In this document: positions 25,388-33,326 of the stretch, piece by piece | Numbering within the stretch: position 1 is the stretch's first letter | How the letters are laid out: the number at the start of each line of letters is the position of its first letter | Assembly: GCF_002217985.1 (NCBI RefSeq) | Contig: NZ_BCMI01000002.1 | Location: 110,492-174,491, forward strand | Length of the DNA: 64,000 nucleotides | DNA from: Secundilactobacillus pentosiphilus | GTDB taxonomy: Bacteria > Bacillota > Bacilli > Lactobacillales > Lactobacillaceae | Direction of reading: 5' to 3' | Notes under the pieces: generated by a model | What the model was told of the DNA's origin: nothing | Databases searched by the model: none | Seen by the model: the letters and a program-made list of their open reading frames with translations, nothing else | Program-made: the position numbers and the translations under genes

Positions 25388-26479
25388 TTAATTCATCTCA
25401 AGCGAACCATAATCAACGCCAAGTCGATCTGCAATCCCGGTAACTTCAGCTAACGTCTTATCATCAATGATCATGCCGTTTTTCTTTCGGTCTTCATAGG
25501 CTAGTGCTTCCTTATCCCCGGCAACGTAAATCGTCTTGCCTGGAATGGCTGGCAGCTCGCGAATTTGCTGCAGGTAATCAGAAAAGCGCTTAACAATTTG
25601 ATTCACATCACCAAAAATAGCCGGATCAATCGCAATAAAGCTCTGGCATGGCCCCACTGATAGGTCCTCAGGCGTAATCTCAGTAGAAGTGTTGCCCAAC
25701 GATAGAATAGAGGTAAATACTTCCACGATGACCCCTAACCCAAAGCCTTTATGGCTGCCAGTTTCTTCCGTCACACCACCAAGCGGTGTCAAACCGACGT
25801 TAGACATTGGGTCCCGCAGCGCATCCAAATCAGCCGTATCGTGATGGTCGTTGATCTCTTGATCGCCATCTTTGGCTACCCACAAAGCGGGCAGATCCTT
25901 TCCCAACTTCCGATAAACCTCAATTTTACCCTGAGGTACCGTCGTCGTAGCCGCATCATAGATAAAGTTATGCGGTTTTGCCGGCATGGCAAACGCAATT
26001 GGGTTAGTGCCCACAAATGCTTGTGTGGCGTGGGTTGGCAGCATAGCGGGCCGAGAGTTGGTTGACGATAACCCGATCAAACCTTGATCAGCCGCCATAT
26101 TGGCGTAGTAGCCAGCAATGCCATAGTGACCTGACCGCTTAGTCGTCACGATGCCAACACCGTGCTCCTTGGCCTTTTTAATAGCGATATTCATACTATA
26201 AATACCGTTCAGCTGACCCAAGCCAAAGTTAGCGTCGACTACAGCACTGACATCGGTCTCTTTCACAATTTCGGGCTGACTTTTAACGCGAATTTTACCG
26301 TTTTGAATGAAGTGATCATACATCACCATCCGTTGCACCCCATGGGAAGCAATCCCGTGTAAGTCCGTATAGATCAGTGTTTCGGCAACTGCGGCACTCT
26401 GTTCTTCCGTAAAACCGTATGCTTTATAAATCTTATGTACCAAAGCCTTAACTTTATTACTATCATATCGTTTAGTCAT
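25388..26479 (-). CDS. LDH2/MDH2-family NAD(P)-dependent dehydrogenase
   Basis: 363 residues from the ATG at 26479 with AAAGGA upstream. Family text: LHGIASHGVQRMVMYDHFIQNG, the conserved TKRSGHYGIAGYYANMAA, STNSRPAMLPTHATQAFVGTNPIAFAMP and GGVTEETGSHKGFGLGVIVEV. This superfamily oxidises malate, L-lactate, ureidoglycolate or sugar-derived 2-hydroxy acids and is unrelated to common LDH. The exact substrate cannot be read. It is a single gene. Confidence 0.9.
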   Translation of the reverse strand: MTKRYDSNKVKALVHKIYKAYGFTEEQSAAVAETLIYTDLHGIASHGVQRMVMYDHFIQNGKIRVKSQPEIVKETDVSAVVDANFGLGQLNGIYSMNIAIKKAKEHGVGIVTTKRSGHYGIAGYYANMAADQGLIGLSSTNSRPAMLPTHATQAFVGTNPIAFAMPAKPHNFIYDAATTTVPQGKIEVYRKLGKDLPALWVAKDGDQEINDHHDTADLDALRDPMSNVGLTPLGGVTEETGSHKGFGLGVIVEVFTSILSLGNTSTEITPEDLSVGPCQSFIAIDPAIFGDVNQIVKRFSDYLQQIRELPAIPGKTIYVAGDKEALAYEDRKKNGMIIDDKTLAEVTGIADRLGVDYGSLEMN

Positions 26480-26499
26480 CTTAAACATCCTTTCTAAGC

Positions 26500-26778
26500 G
26501 TGTTGATCAATGAAAGTAAGATTAAATTATTAACCCTTTTATTATCTTCTTCTTATTCCCGACTTGCAACTACCTTTTTTTCAATTGAGCTACTGGCGCT
26601 AAATATTTTAATTGCTTTATTTTATGTATTTTTATTAAGAATTTTAATACTATATGCAGTTATTTCCCTGCCTATTTTGGTATCACTTCTCACATGGCTT
26701 TACCATTCCTTAATAATACCTTTAGAAAGTAACATGGAAAAATTCATATTTTTGTCACATTTGTTGCCTATCATTTAA
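26500..26778 (+). CDS. Doubtful small hydrophobic ORF
   Basis: A 92-codon frame from a GTG with no ribosome site. The translation is very hydrophobic (two or three helix-like segments), but the region is AT-rich and such frames arise by chance. It lies in a space with no other gene. Listed only because nothing else explains 26.50-26.78 kb. Confidence 0.2.
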   Translation: MLINESKIKLLTLLLSSSYSRLATTFFSIELLALNILIALFYVFLLRILILYAVISLPILVSLLTWLYHSLIIPLESNMEKFIFLSHLLPII

Positions 26779-26895
26779 TCATAGTCAATGAAAGATTAGT
26801 TGGCTTCCCTTTTTAAAACAGATAACGGTTTTTCCGATTTTTCCTCCTCCCCAAAGCAGGATAAACCCAAGATTAAACGCTATCACTCCCCTCAA

Positions 26896-26930
26896 CCTCA
26901 CCACAACCCCTAATGTGGTGGGGCTTTTTG
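26896..26930 (+). terminator. Terminator-like hairpin next to the repeat cluster
   Basis: CCTCACCACA pairs with TGTGGTGGGG around ACCCCTAA, followed by CTTTTT. The loop sequence resembles those of the neighbouring hairpin repeats, so it may be a decayed member. Confidence 0.5.
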
Positions 26931-26944
26931 TAGAGTGTGGAGGT

Positions 26945-27054
26945 AAGCGGTTAGATAGCGGAGTGTAAGGCCACCCCACCATAAATCCATGAGCTTAGGA
27001 TTTGTGGTGGGGTGGCCTTACATGCAGCTATCTGCTTACCGGAGCACGTTTCGG
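26945..27054 (+). repeat. Hairpin repeat A (complete)
   Basis: A perfect 18 bp inverted repeat (26964-26981 and 27005-27022), a one-base step, a 6 bp inner stem AAATCC/GGATTT, and the 9-base loop ATGAGCTTA. Flanks are TTAGATAGCGGAG on the left and TGCAGCTATCTGC on the right. The outer seven bases of each arm (TGTAAGG) are shared with other copies; the inner eleven (CCACCCCACCA) are not. Confidence 0.85.
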
Positions 27055-27058
27055 CAAT

Positions 27059-27135
27059 GTACCATAAACCCATGGGCTTAGGGGTTGTGAGGAGGGGCCT
27101 TATATGCAGCTGTCTGTCTGCCGGAGCACGTTTCA
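27059..27135 (+). repeat. Hairpin repeat B (left arm missing)
   Basis: This matches repeat A from its loop rightwards (AAACCC-ATGGGCTTA-GGGGTT, CCTTATATGCAGCTGTCTG, then CGGAGCACGTTTCAGC) but lacks the left arm and left flank. A and B look like a partial tandem duplication that has since diverged. Confidence 0.75.
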
Positions 27136-27161
27136 GCTATATAAAATAAAGTATACAAAAA

Positions 27162-27187
27162 ATCCGGTCATCCACCGATGACCGGAT
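27162..27187 (-). terminator. Terminator on the minus strand
   Basis: An 11 bp perfect stem (ATCCGGTCATC and its complement) with loop CACC; the minus strand continues TTTTTT. It closes the transcript started at about 27275 or any read-through from dnaB. Confidence 0.85.
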
Positions 27188-27194
27188 CATTCAA

Positions 27195-27276
27195 TCCATC
27201 AAAAAAGGCAGGCCCGCCGACCTTCTGAACGCACGAATGCGTCGATCTTTGGAATCCCGCCATGGTTTGGCACCGC
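27195..27276 (-). ncRNA. Candidate small RNA downstream of dnaB
   Basis: On the minus strand a promoter (TTGACA 27310-27305, 17 bp, GATACT 27287-27282) is followed by about 80 nt that can fold. GGCGGG pairs with CCTGCC, GATC with GGTC, and a UUCG-capped stem GACGCA-TTCG-TGCGTT sits at the tip; a run of six T follows CCTGCC. No ribosome site or long frame is present. It matches no RNA class I recognise (not tRNA, T-box or the SRP RNA tip). Confidence 0.5.
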
Positions 27277-27281
27277 TTGAT

Positions 27282-27310
27282 AGTATCGCATGGATGTTGC
27301 GGTGTGTCAA
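27282..27310 (-). promoter_or_regulatory. Promoter of the candidate small RNA
   Basis: TTGACA, a 17 bp spacer and GATACT on the minus strand, pointing away from dnaB. Confidence 0.55.
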
Positions 27311-27320
27311 GGCAGTACTG

Positions 27321-27392
27321 TTATATAGCCGAATCGGGCTACAGCAGACAGAGAGCTGCAGATAAAGGCGGTAAATACAAACCCAAAACCAG
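27321..27392. repeat. Hairpin repeat C (partial, direct copy of D)
   Basis: These 72 bp match 27407-27478 with two visible changes (GATAAAGGCGG against GATAAGGGCAG). This copy stops at the loop and has no second arm. Confidence 0.8.
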
Positions 27393-27406
27393 TTTGTCTG
27401 TAATGG

Positions 27407-27530
27407 TTATATAGCCGAATCGGGCTACAGCAGACAGAGAGCTGCAGATAAGGGCAGTAAATACAAACCCAAAACCAGGGTTTCTATTTACTGCCCTTAT
27501 CTTTCGCTCTCTAACCGTCTGCTTCCGCAC
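27407..27530 (-). repeat. Hairpin repeat D (complete, inverted relative to A)
   Basis: A perfect 17 bp inverted repeat (27447-27463 and 27485-27501), a one-base step, a 6 bp inner stem AAACCC/GGGTTT, and a 7-base loop AAAACCA. The outer flanks are GCAGACAGAGAGCTGCA and CGCTCTCTAACCGTCTGC, the reverse complements of the flanks of A. The right flank runs into the last codons of dnaB. Confidence 0.85.
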
Positions 27531-28899
27531 CATACGCTATCGAAGAGAACTTATTATACGACTTAACGAACAGCAATTTCACCGTTCCACGTGGGCCCGA
27601 ACGGTTCTTTTCAATAATGACTTCAACTTCGCCCACATCCTGTTCGCCATTATTGCTGTCATCATCGCTATCATCACTGTCGTCATCATGCTCGTAGTAG
27701 TCATCACGGTAAAGGAATGAAACAATATCGGCATCTTGTTCGATTGAACCGGATTCCCGGATATCTGACAGCACCGGCCGCTTATCCTGACGCTGTTCTA
27801 CACCACGTGATAGTTGTGACAGCGCAATAACGGGGACATGCAGTTCCTTAGCGAGTTTTTTAAGCTGCCGCGAAATCGCAGAAACTTCTTGTTGCCGGTT
27901 TTCAGCGCCGGTACTTTCAACCAGCTGTAGGTAATCCACAACAACTAACCCTAACTTACCGTTCTGTTCCTTGGCTAACCGACGGCACTTCGCCCGAATC
28001 TCTGACATTTTAATCCCAGCAGTATCATCAATGAAGATCTTGGCTTTAGATAAACTGCCCATTGCGACAATTAAATTCTGCCACTCGCCTTCTTCAAGCT
28101 GACCGGTCCGCAAGTGGTTGGCGTTAATACTGCCTTCTGCACACAGCATCCGGTTAACCAGCGATTCAGCACTCATTTCAAGACTAAAAATGGCGACGGC
28201 TTTATCCGTCTTGGTGCCGACATTTTGCGCGATATTTAACGCAAACGCTGTTTTACCAACCGCTGGCCGAGCCGCTAATATCATTAATTCGTCATCATGA
28301 AGTCCCGTGGTCATTTTATCTAAGTCAGGATACCCCGTAGATAAACCGGTGACCGTATCGCCTTTTTGCGACAAGCGATCGATCTCTTCGAAGGTGGTAT
28401 TTAAAACGTCCTTAATAGCCTTAAAACCCGCTTGATTACGAGATTCGTTGACGTTCATGATCGACTGTTCCGCCTGATCAAGCAAGTCATCAACCGGTGC
28501 GTCTTCAGCGTAGCCATCCGTGACGATTTTGGTAGCCGTTTGTATCAACCGACGCAAAACCGCCTTTTGAGCCACGATTTTGGCGTAGTAGCCCACGTTA
28601 GCCGCCGTTGGAACGGCCGCAGCTAACTCTGCAATATAGGGCATCCCGCCAATATCTTCAAGCTGGTTTTGGCGTTTTAATTCATCCGACACCGTCACCA
28701 CATCAATGGCTTCATCCCGGTCGTTTAAATTGACCATCGTCTGGAAAATCAAACCATGCGCACGACGATAGAAATCATCCGCGGTCAGTTGTTCCATTGC
28801 ATCGACCAGGGCATCGCCGTTTAAAAAGATGGCCCCAAGTACCGCTTTTTCCGCCTCAATGTTTTGAGGTGGTGTTTGATCTCTCAATCCTTCACTCAT
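27511..28899 (-). CDS. dnaB: Replicative DNA helicase (DnaB; DnaC in Bacillus)
   Basis: 462 residues. It has an N-terminal helical collar domain (PPQNIEAEKAVLGAIFLNGDAL), a linker, then the RecA-like motor with Walker A ARPAVGKTAFAL, a Walker B region (LGLVVVDYLQL), and arginine-finger segment KNRSGPRGTVKL. An acidic insertion (DDDSDDSDDDSNN) precedes the end. It unwinds the fork as a hexamer. It follows rplI, as in many Firmicutes. The final residues (GAEADG) are encoded by sequence that is also the flank of hairpin repeat D. Confidence 0.97.
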   Translation of the reverse strand: MSEGLRDQTPPQNIEAEKAVLGAIFLNGDALVDAMEQLTADDFYRRAHGLIFQTMVNLNDRDEAIDVVTVSDELKRQNQLEDIGGMPYIAELAAAVPTAANVGYYAKIVAQKAVLRRLIQTATKIVTDGYAEDAPVDDLLDQAEQSIMNVNESRNQAGFKAIKDVLNTTFEEIDRLSQKGDTVTGLSTGYPDLDKMTTGLHDDELMILAARPAVGKTAFALNIAQNVGTKTDKAVAIFSLEMSAESLVNRMLCAEGSINANHLRTGQLEEGEWQNLIVAMGSLSKAKIFIDDTAGIKMSEIRAKCRRLAKEQNGKLGLVVVDYLQLVESTGAENRQQEVSAISRQLKKLAKELHVPVIALSQLSRGVEQRQDKRPVLSDIRESGSIEQDADIVSFLYRDDYYEHDDDSDDSDDDSNNGEQDVGEVEVIIEKNRSGPRGTVKLLFVKSYNKFSSIAYGAEADG

Positions 28900-28924
28900 T
28901 ATTAATTACCCCTTGCTCTGATAA

Positions 28925-28970
28925 ACGAAGGGGTCGGGGCAAACTCGATTTGCCGACGACCCCTCGAAAA
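28925..28970. other. Hairpin between rplI and dnaB
   Basis: CGAAGGGGTCG...CGACCCCTCG forms a long imperfect stem with an inner GGCAAA/TTTGCC pairing, but no T run follows. It may be a processing or partial attenuation site that sets the rplI:dnaB ratio. Confidence 0.5.
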
Positions 28971-28981
28971 TGGACTTCCAA

Positions 28982-29434
28982 TTACTTTTCTGAAATATGA
29001 ACCCGAATCCGGGCAGTCACATCCTGATGTAATTTAACGGGCACGTTGACGAAGCCCATCACTTTAATCGGTTCGCGTAATTCAATCTTACGCTTATCCA
29101 ATTTTACGCCATACTGTTTCTCTAACGCCTGCGCAATCTGCTTGCTTGGAATTGACCCAAACAGGCGGCCGTCAGCTCCAGCTTTCGCTGTTAATTGAAC
29201 GATGGTCTTATCAGCTTCCAAGACCTTCTTAACCGCTTCAGCTTCCTGACGTTCTTCTTCTTCGCGCTTAGCTTCGGCTTTTTGCTGACCCTTAAGCTGG
29301 CTTATTGCACCGGCTGTTGCCGCTTTTGCTTTTCCCTGTTTAATTAAAAAATTTTGGGCATAGCCGTCTGGAACATTCTTAATTTCGCCGCGCTTACCTT
29401 TGCCGCGAACATCTTGCAAAAAGATAACTTTCAC
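28982..29434 (-). CDS. rplI: 50S ribosomal protein L9
   Basis: 150 residues, the standard length. The N-terminal rRNA-binding domain [36 protein letters not shown] is nearly invariant. A long Glu/Lys helix links it to the C-terminal domain ([34 protein letters not shown]). It lies between gdpP and dnaB, the usual neighbours. AGGAGG precedes the ATG. Confidence 0.98.
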   Translation of the reverse strand: MKVIFLQDVRGKGKRGEIKNVPDGYAQNFLIKQGKAKAATAGAISQLKGQQKAEAKREEEERQEAEAVKKVLEADKTIVQLTAKAGADGRLFGSIPSKQIAQALEKQYGVKLDKRKIELREPIKVMGFVNVPVKLHQDVTARIRVHISEK

Positions 29435-29528
29435 AATAAGTCCTCCTTATCTGACATGCAAAATCATTCCGCAATGCCAAGACTTTATCGATCCCAAATT
29501 GGGAGCTTTCATCTAATAACTTTACCAT

Positions 29529-29575
29529 AAATCGCGACCTGTTTAAATAACCTTAAGGTCGCGATTTTTTAAGCA
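29529..29575 (+). terminator. Hairpin with T run on the plus strand, between gdpP and rplI
   Basis: AAATCGCGACC pairs with GGTCGCGATTT and is followed by TTTT on the plus strand, although both neighbouring genes are on the minus strand. It may stop antisense transcription or mark an RNA end between gdpP and rplI. Confidence 0.55.
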
Positions 29576-29588
29576 GTTTGATTCATTT

Positions 29589-31610
29589 TTACGAAGCAGG
29601 TTCAGACTTCTCGTCAGTTTGACTCTTTAAAATAGCTACCAGCTGATCTTTAACTTCAGCCACCGTACTATCCGCAATCTGGGTAGCACCGCTTGATAGG
29701 TGACCGCCGCCGCCCATCTTCTCCATGATCAGCTGAACGTTAATCTCACCCATGCTTCGAGCGGAAATACCGATCCGGCCATCATCTCGTTTAGTAATGA
29801 CAAATGACGCATCTACACCCGACATATTGAGTAAATCATCCGCTGCTTGAGCCGCTGTCACAGAATCGTAAACCTCGTTTTCTTCACCAGCAATAACCGC
29901 CAGATCCTCGTTTACAAAGGTGACCAGTTCGATCAGGTGATTGCGTTGCAGATAACTATCAACGTTTTCCTTCATAAACTGCTGCATCTGAACCGAGTCG
30001 GCGCCGGCTGAACGTAAGTAACTTGCTGCATCAAAGGTCCGCGAACCAGTTCGCAGCGAGAAGGACTTCGTATCGATAAAGATCCCGGTGAGCATCGCTG
30101 TTGCTTCGATCTCATTAATCGGTTCACTTTCCTGAGACTGGTATTCAAACATCTCGGTAATCAGTTCACACGTTGAACTAGCGTACGGTTCAATGTAAAC
30201 CAGCATTGGGTTTTCAGGGAATTCCTCGCCACGACGGTGGTGGTCAATGATCATTACCCGGTTCTCAAGCCGCTTGTATAGCTCTGGTGAGATCGATAAC
30301 GACGGCTTAGAGTGATCCACCATGACTAACATACTTTGCTTGGTAATCTTAGTCAGCGCTTCTTCTGGTGAAATGATGGCATCGTTGATCTCCGGGTACT
30401 CTTTGATTGAATCCAGCAGTCGCTGCACGTCACTGTGAATATCGGTGCGATCCAAAATAATGTAACAGTTCTTCTGGTTCATCTGCGCGATCCGCCGAAT
30501 CCCCATACAAGCCCCGATCGAGTCCATATCAGGCTGCTGGTGACCTTGAACAAAGACAATATCTGATTGGTTCATTAACTCCTGCAAAGCCTGTGAAATC
30601 ATCCGTGCACGCACTCGGGTCCGCTTTTCCATCGGGTTGGTCTTCCCACCGTAGAAACGGGCTTCTTCGTCTTGAGCACGAACAACCACTTGATCCCCAC
30701 CACGACCGAGCGCTAGATCAAGGTTACTCTGCGCCTGATCAGCTAACTTGTTTAAGTCGGCACCACCGTACGCAATTCCAATACTTAGCGTCAACGGGAA
30801 GTTTTGCTTAGAAGTACTCTCGCGAATAGTATCCAAAATACTGAATTTATCTTTCTCGACAGCCCTCATCGCTTGTGCATACATGAAAACTAAGTAATGG
30901 TCGTCATCCAGCTGCTTGACGTACATCCCGAACCGCTGTGCCCAAGTGGACATTTCATTCGTGACATAGTTTCTCAAGTTAGAGATCTCCTGATCAGTCA
31001 TCGACTGCGTCACTTCGTCGTAATTATCCAAAAAGACTTGGCCAATGGCGATTCGTTCGTTTTCATACCGCTGTTCAATTTGGGTGAAGTAGGTGACCTC
31101 AATCATGTAAACGGCGCGAAAATCCTTTTGCACTAAAAATGAGAATTGACGGTCTTTCCAAGTCACCGTTTGCGGCTGCTCATCATTAACGTGATCTTGA
31201 ATCAGCTTTTCTAATTCTGGATCAACGTCACTCATCCGCTTACTCAATACGGTTTGATCACCAAAATACTGCTGCAAGTACGGATTGACCCACTCAATGG
31301 CATCATTGTCGCCAAAAATCATGACCCCAACAGGCATATCGATCAACGCCTCTTGTTCGCCACGATTAATTCGGAACGACAGATCAGCAATGTAACGGTT
31401 CATATCTGCGCTAATTTCATTCATGGTGTTAAAGGAAAACACTAAACTGGTAGCCACCGCCACTAGCGCTAGCAAGCCCAAAATCCATGAGAATAAAAAG
31501 GCCAGAACGATCCCAGCAACTGATAACACGATCATAAATAACGACAGACCGCGAAGACGTCTATTTCTTAAAAATTCGGGTAAATTAGCCCTTGAAAATA
31601 AACCGTTCAT
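29589..31610 (-). CDS. gdpP: Cyclic-di-AMP phosphodiesterase GdpP
   Basis: 673 residues. Two N-terminal membrane helices (about 20-60), a PAS-like domain (GVMIFGDNDAIEWVNPYLQQYFG), a degenerate GGDEF domain, and a DHH/DHHA1 phosphodiesterase. The metal ligands show as GHQQPDMDSIGA, VDHSKPS and IDHHRR, and the DHHA1 end carries GGGGHLSSGAT. The enzyme hydrolyses cyclic di-AMP and so affects potassium uptake, wall stress and beta-lactam tolerance. It stands before rplI and dnaB as in relatives. Confidence 0.96.
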   Translation of the reverse strand: MNGLFSRANLPEFLRNRRLRGLSLFMIVLSVAGIVLAFLFSWILGLLALVAVATSLVFSFNTMNEISADMNRYIADLSFRINRGEQEALIDMPVGVMIFGDNDAIEWVNPYLQQYFGDQTVLSKRMSDVDPELEKLIQDHVNDEQPQTVTWKDRQFSFLVQKDFRAVYMIEVTYFTQIEQRYENERIAIGQVFLDNYDEVTQSMTDQEISNLRNYVTNEMSTWAQRFGMYVKQLDDDHYLVFMYAQAMRAVEKDKFSILDTIRESTSKQNFPLTLSIGIAYGGADLNKLADQAQSNLDLALGRGGDQVVVRAQDEEARFYGGKTNPMEKRTRVRARMISQALQELMNQSDIVFVQGHQQPDMDSIGACMGIRRIAQMNQKNCYIILDRTDIHSDVQRLLDSIKEYPEINDAIISPEEALTKITKQSMLVMVDHSKPSLSISPELYKRLENRVMIIDHHRRGEEFPENPMLVYIEPYASSTCELITEMFEYQSQESEPINEIEATAMLTGIFIDTKSFSLRTGSRTFDAASYLRSAGADSVQMQQFMKENVDSYLQRNHLIELVTFVNEDLAVIAGEENEVYDSVTAAQAADDLLNMSGVDASFVITKRDDGRIGISARSMGEINVQLIMEKMGGGGHLSSGATQIADSTVAEVKDQLVAILKSQTDEKSEPAS

Positions 31611-31833
31611 CTTCAGACTCCCCTGCTTTATCGACGATAATAGTAGTTACATTTTAGCACAAATGGAAATAAGGTGCGGACCCGGTTCTCAGGTTGTTAT
31701 TTTGTCTATCTGTGAACAGTATATCAAATTAAAATTAATCGTCTCATAAAAATTTAACTTACGAAGCCAACTTTTTTCTGGTAATGTAACCCATTGTGCA
31801 AAAAACTTATTTTGAAAGTGGGGATTTAATTTA

Positions 31834-33252
31834 ATGGAACAACAAGCTGCAATGGCCGCTTCAAAACCACGTGTCATCGTTAAGCACCCAGCATTAGCCA
31901 TGGCCAGCATGCTGATCGGTGCCTTTGTCGGAATGTTTAGTGAAACGTCTTTAAATATCGCCCTACCAAGTCTGATGGTCAGTCTTGGAGTCAACACAGC
32001 AACCGTCCAATGGCTCGTCACGGGCTATATGTTAGTGATTGGGGTCGTTTTGCCGCTGAATAGTTTAATGACGAAGTGGTTTACTACCCGCCAGGTTGTT
32101 ATCTTCGGCTTACTAGATTTTCTAGTCGGTGCCGTGATTGCGGCCTTAGCGCCGACTTTTTCAGTTTTACTCTTTGGCCGCATGATCCAAGGCATCGCTA
32201 CCGGGCTGATTTTACCCCTGATGTTCACCGTCGCCATGCAGGTCTTCTCGCCAGCAAAGCTGGGAGCTGCCATGGGTGCCTGTGCCATGGTCATTATGTT
32301 CGCACCAGCCATCGGACCGACCCTAACAGGATTAATTTTAGCCAAACTTTCCTGGCGCTGGCTTTTTTGGGCTTTCGTGCCCTTCTTAGTGGCAGCGTTA
32401 ATTTTTGCGCTGACTTCATTGGAAAACGTCGGTAAACTCAGCAAACCAAAAATCGACATCATTTCCATTTTGTCCAGTGTGGTGGGCTTTGCCAGTATCG
32501 TTACGGCCGTTAGCTTTGCTAGTTCACATGGCTGGGGATCACCGCTTGTTTTAGGGTTATTATTGCTTGGTGTTATTGTGTTAGCCGTTTATACTTATCG
32601 CCAAGTCCACATTAAAACACCCATCTTAAACCTGAAGATTTTTGCCACCCCAGCTTTTCGGGCTGGCGCGCTAATGGTGATGCTGGACTTCGGCATTATT
32701 CTTTCGGCAATGTATATTCTACCAATGTATATGCAAAAAGGCTTATTGTTGCCAGTTGCAATGACCGGGATCATCATGCTGCCGGGTGGTATTGTTAACG
32801 CCTTAGTATCCGCAGTTTCCGGTCGCTTATTTGATCATTTTGGCGCTAAGTGGTTAACTCGTCTGGGCTTTTTCATTGCCATCATTGGTAGTATCATGCT
32901 TCTCATGACTAGTACGCACACGGCTGTTATCTTCGTGATTGCCGCCCACGTCGTCTTAATGATTGGCTGTCCCTTAGCAATGTCACCAGCTCAAACCCAC
33001 GCACTAAACGCTTTGGCTGGACCAACTGCCGGCGACGGCAGCACCATCATGAACACGATGCAGCAGATCGTCGGTGCCATTTCCACGGCGCTGGCCACCA
33101 GCCTCTTGGGGATCGGTGAAGCTGCCAGCCATGCAAGCGCTCAGGGAGCGTTTACGGCCGGTGTCCATGTTGCGGTCTACCTACCACTTGTATTAGCTGT
33201 AGCGGCACTAATTATTACGTTTACGACACGTTCTTTTAAAACGGAACGTTAA
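31834..33252 (+). CDS. MFS drug exporter, DHA2 (EmrB/QacA-like)
   Basis: 472 residues with about 14 hydrophobic helices. Typical text: SETSLNIALPSLMVSLGVNTATVQWLVTGYMLVIGVVLPLNSLMTKWF (motifs D1 and A), GRMIQGIATGLILPLMFTV (motif B) and GPTLTGLILAKLSWRWLFW (motif C). It should pump drugs or lipophilic compounds with proton exchange. It is divergent from gdpP, with GGGG ten bases before the ATG and no local regulator gene. Confidence 0.93.
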   Translation: MEQQAAMAASKPRVIVKHPALAMASMLIGAFVGMFSETSLNIALPSLMVSLGVNTATVQWLVTGYMLVIGVVLPLNSLMTKWFTTRQVVIFGLLDFLVGAVIAALAPTFSVLLFGRMIQGIATGLILPLMFTVAMQVFSPAKLGAAMGACAMVIMFAPAIGPTLTGLILAKLSWRWLFWAFVPFLVAALIFALTSLENVGKLSKPKIDIISILSSVVGFASIVTAVSFASSHGWGSPLVLGLLLLGVIVLAVYTYRQVHIKTPILNLKIFATPAFRAGALMVMLDFGIILSAMYILPMYMQKGLLLPVAMTGIIMLPGGIVNALVSAVSGRLFDHFGAKWLTRLGFFIAIIGSIMLLMTSTHTAVIFVIAAHVVLMIGCPLAMSPAQTHALNALAGPTAGDGSTIMNTMQQIVGAISTALATSLLGIGEAASHASAQGAFTAGVHVAVYLPLVLAVAALIITFTTRSFKTER

Positions 33253-33269
33253 TTTAACTTTTAACCAAG

Positions 33270-33317
33270 AAAAACGTCTTCGACGGTCTGAAATGACCTT
33301 GCGAAGGCGTTTTTTTA
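33270..33317. terminator. Shared terminator between convergent genes
   Basis: AAAACGTCTTCG pairs with CGAAGGCGTTTT (with an inner GGTC/GACC) and is followed by T; it lies between the exporter gene and the convergent adhesin gene. Confidence 0.8.
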
Positions 33318-33326
33318 ATGTTTCGA

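Noticed and set aside
26785..26982. 65-codon frame on the minus strand
   Set aside because: It runs through hairpin repeat A and the neighbouring terminator-like stem; codon content follows the repeat and not a protein.
26945..27130. Integron attC sites
   Set aside because: attC sites share folded structure with variable centres, but the required RYYYAAC/GTTRRRY boxes, cassette genes and an integrase are absent.
27195..27276. SRP (4.5S) RNA
   Set aside because: The conserved GGAA-capped tip with its asymmetric loop is not present.
26945..27530. CRISPR array
   Set aside because: Copies are few, differ in orientation, are palindromic with different arms, and have no unique spacers of constant length or cas genes.
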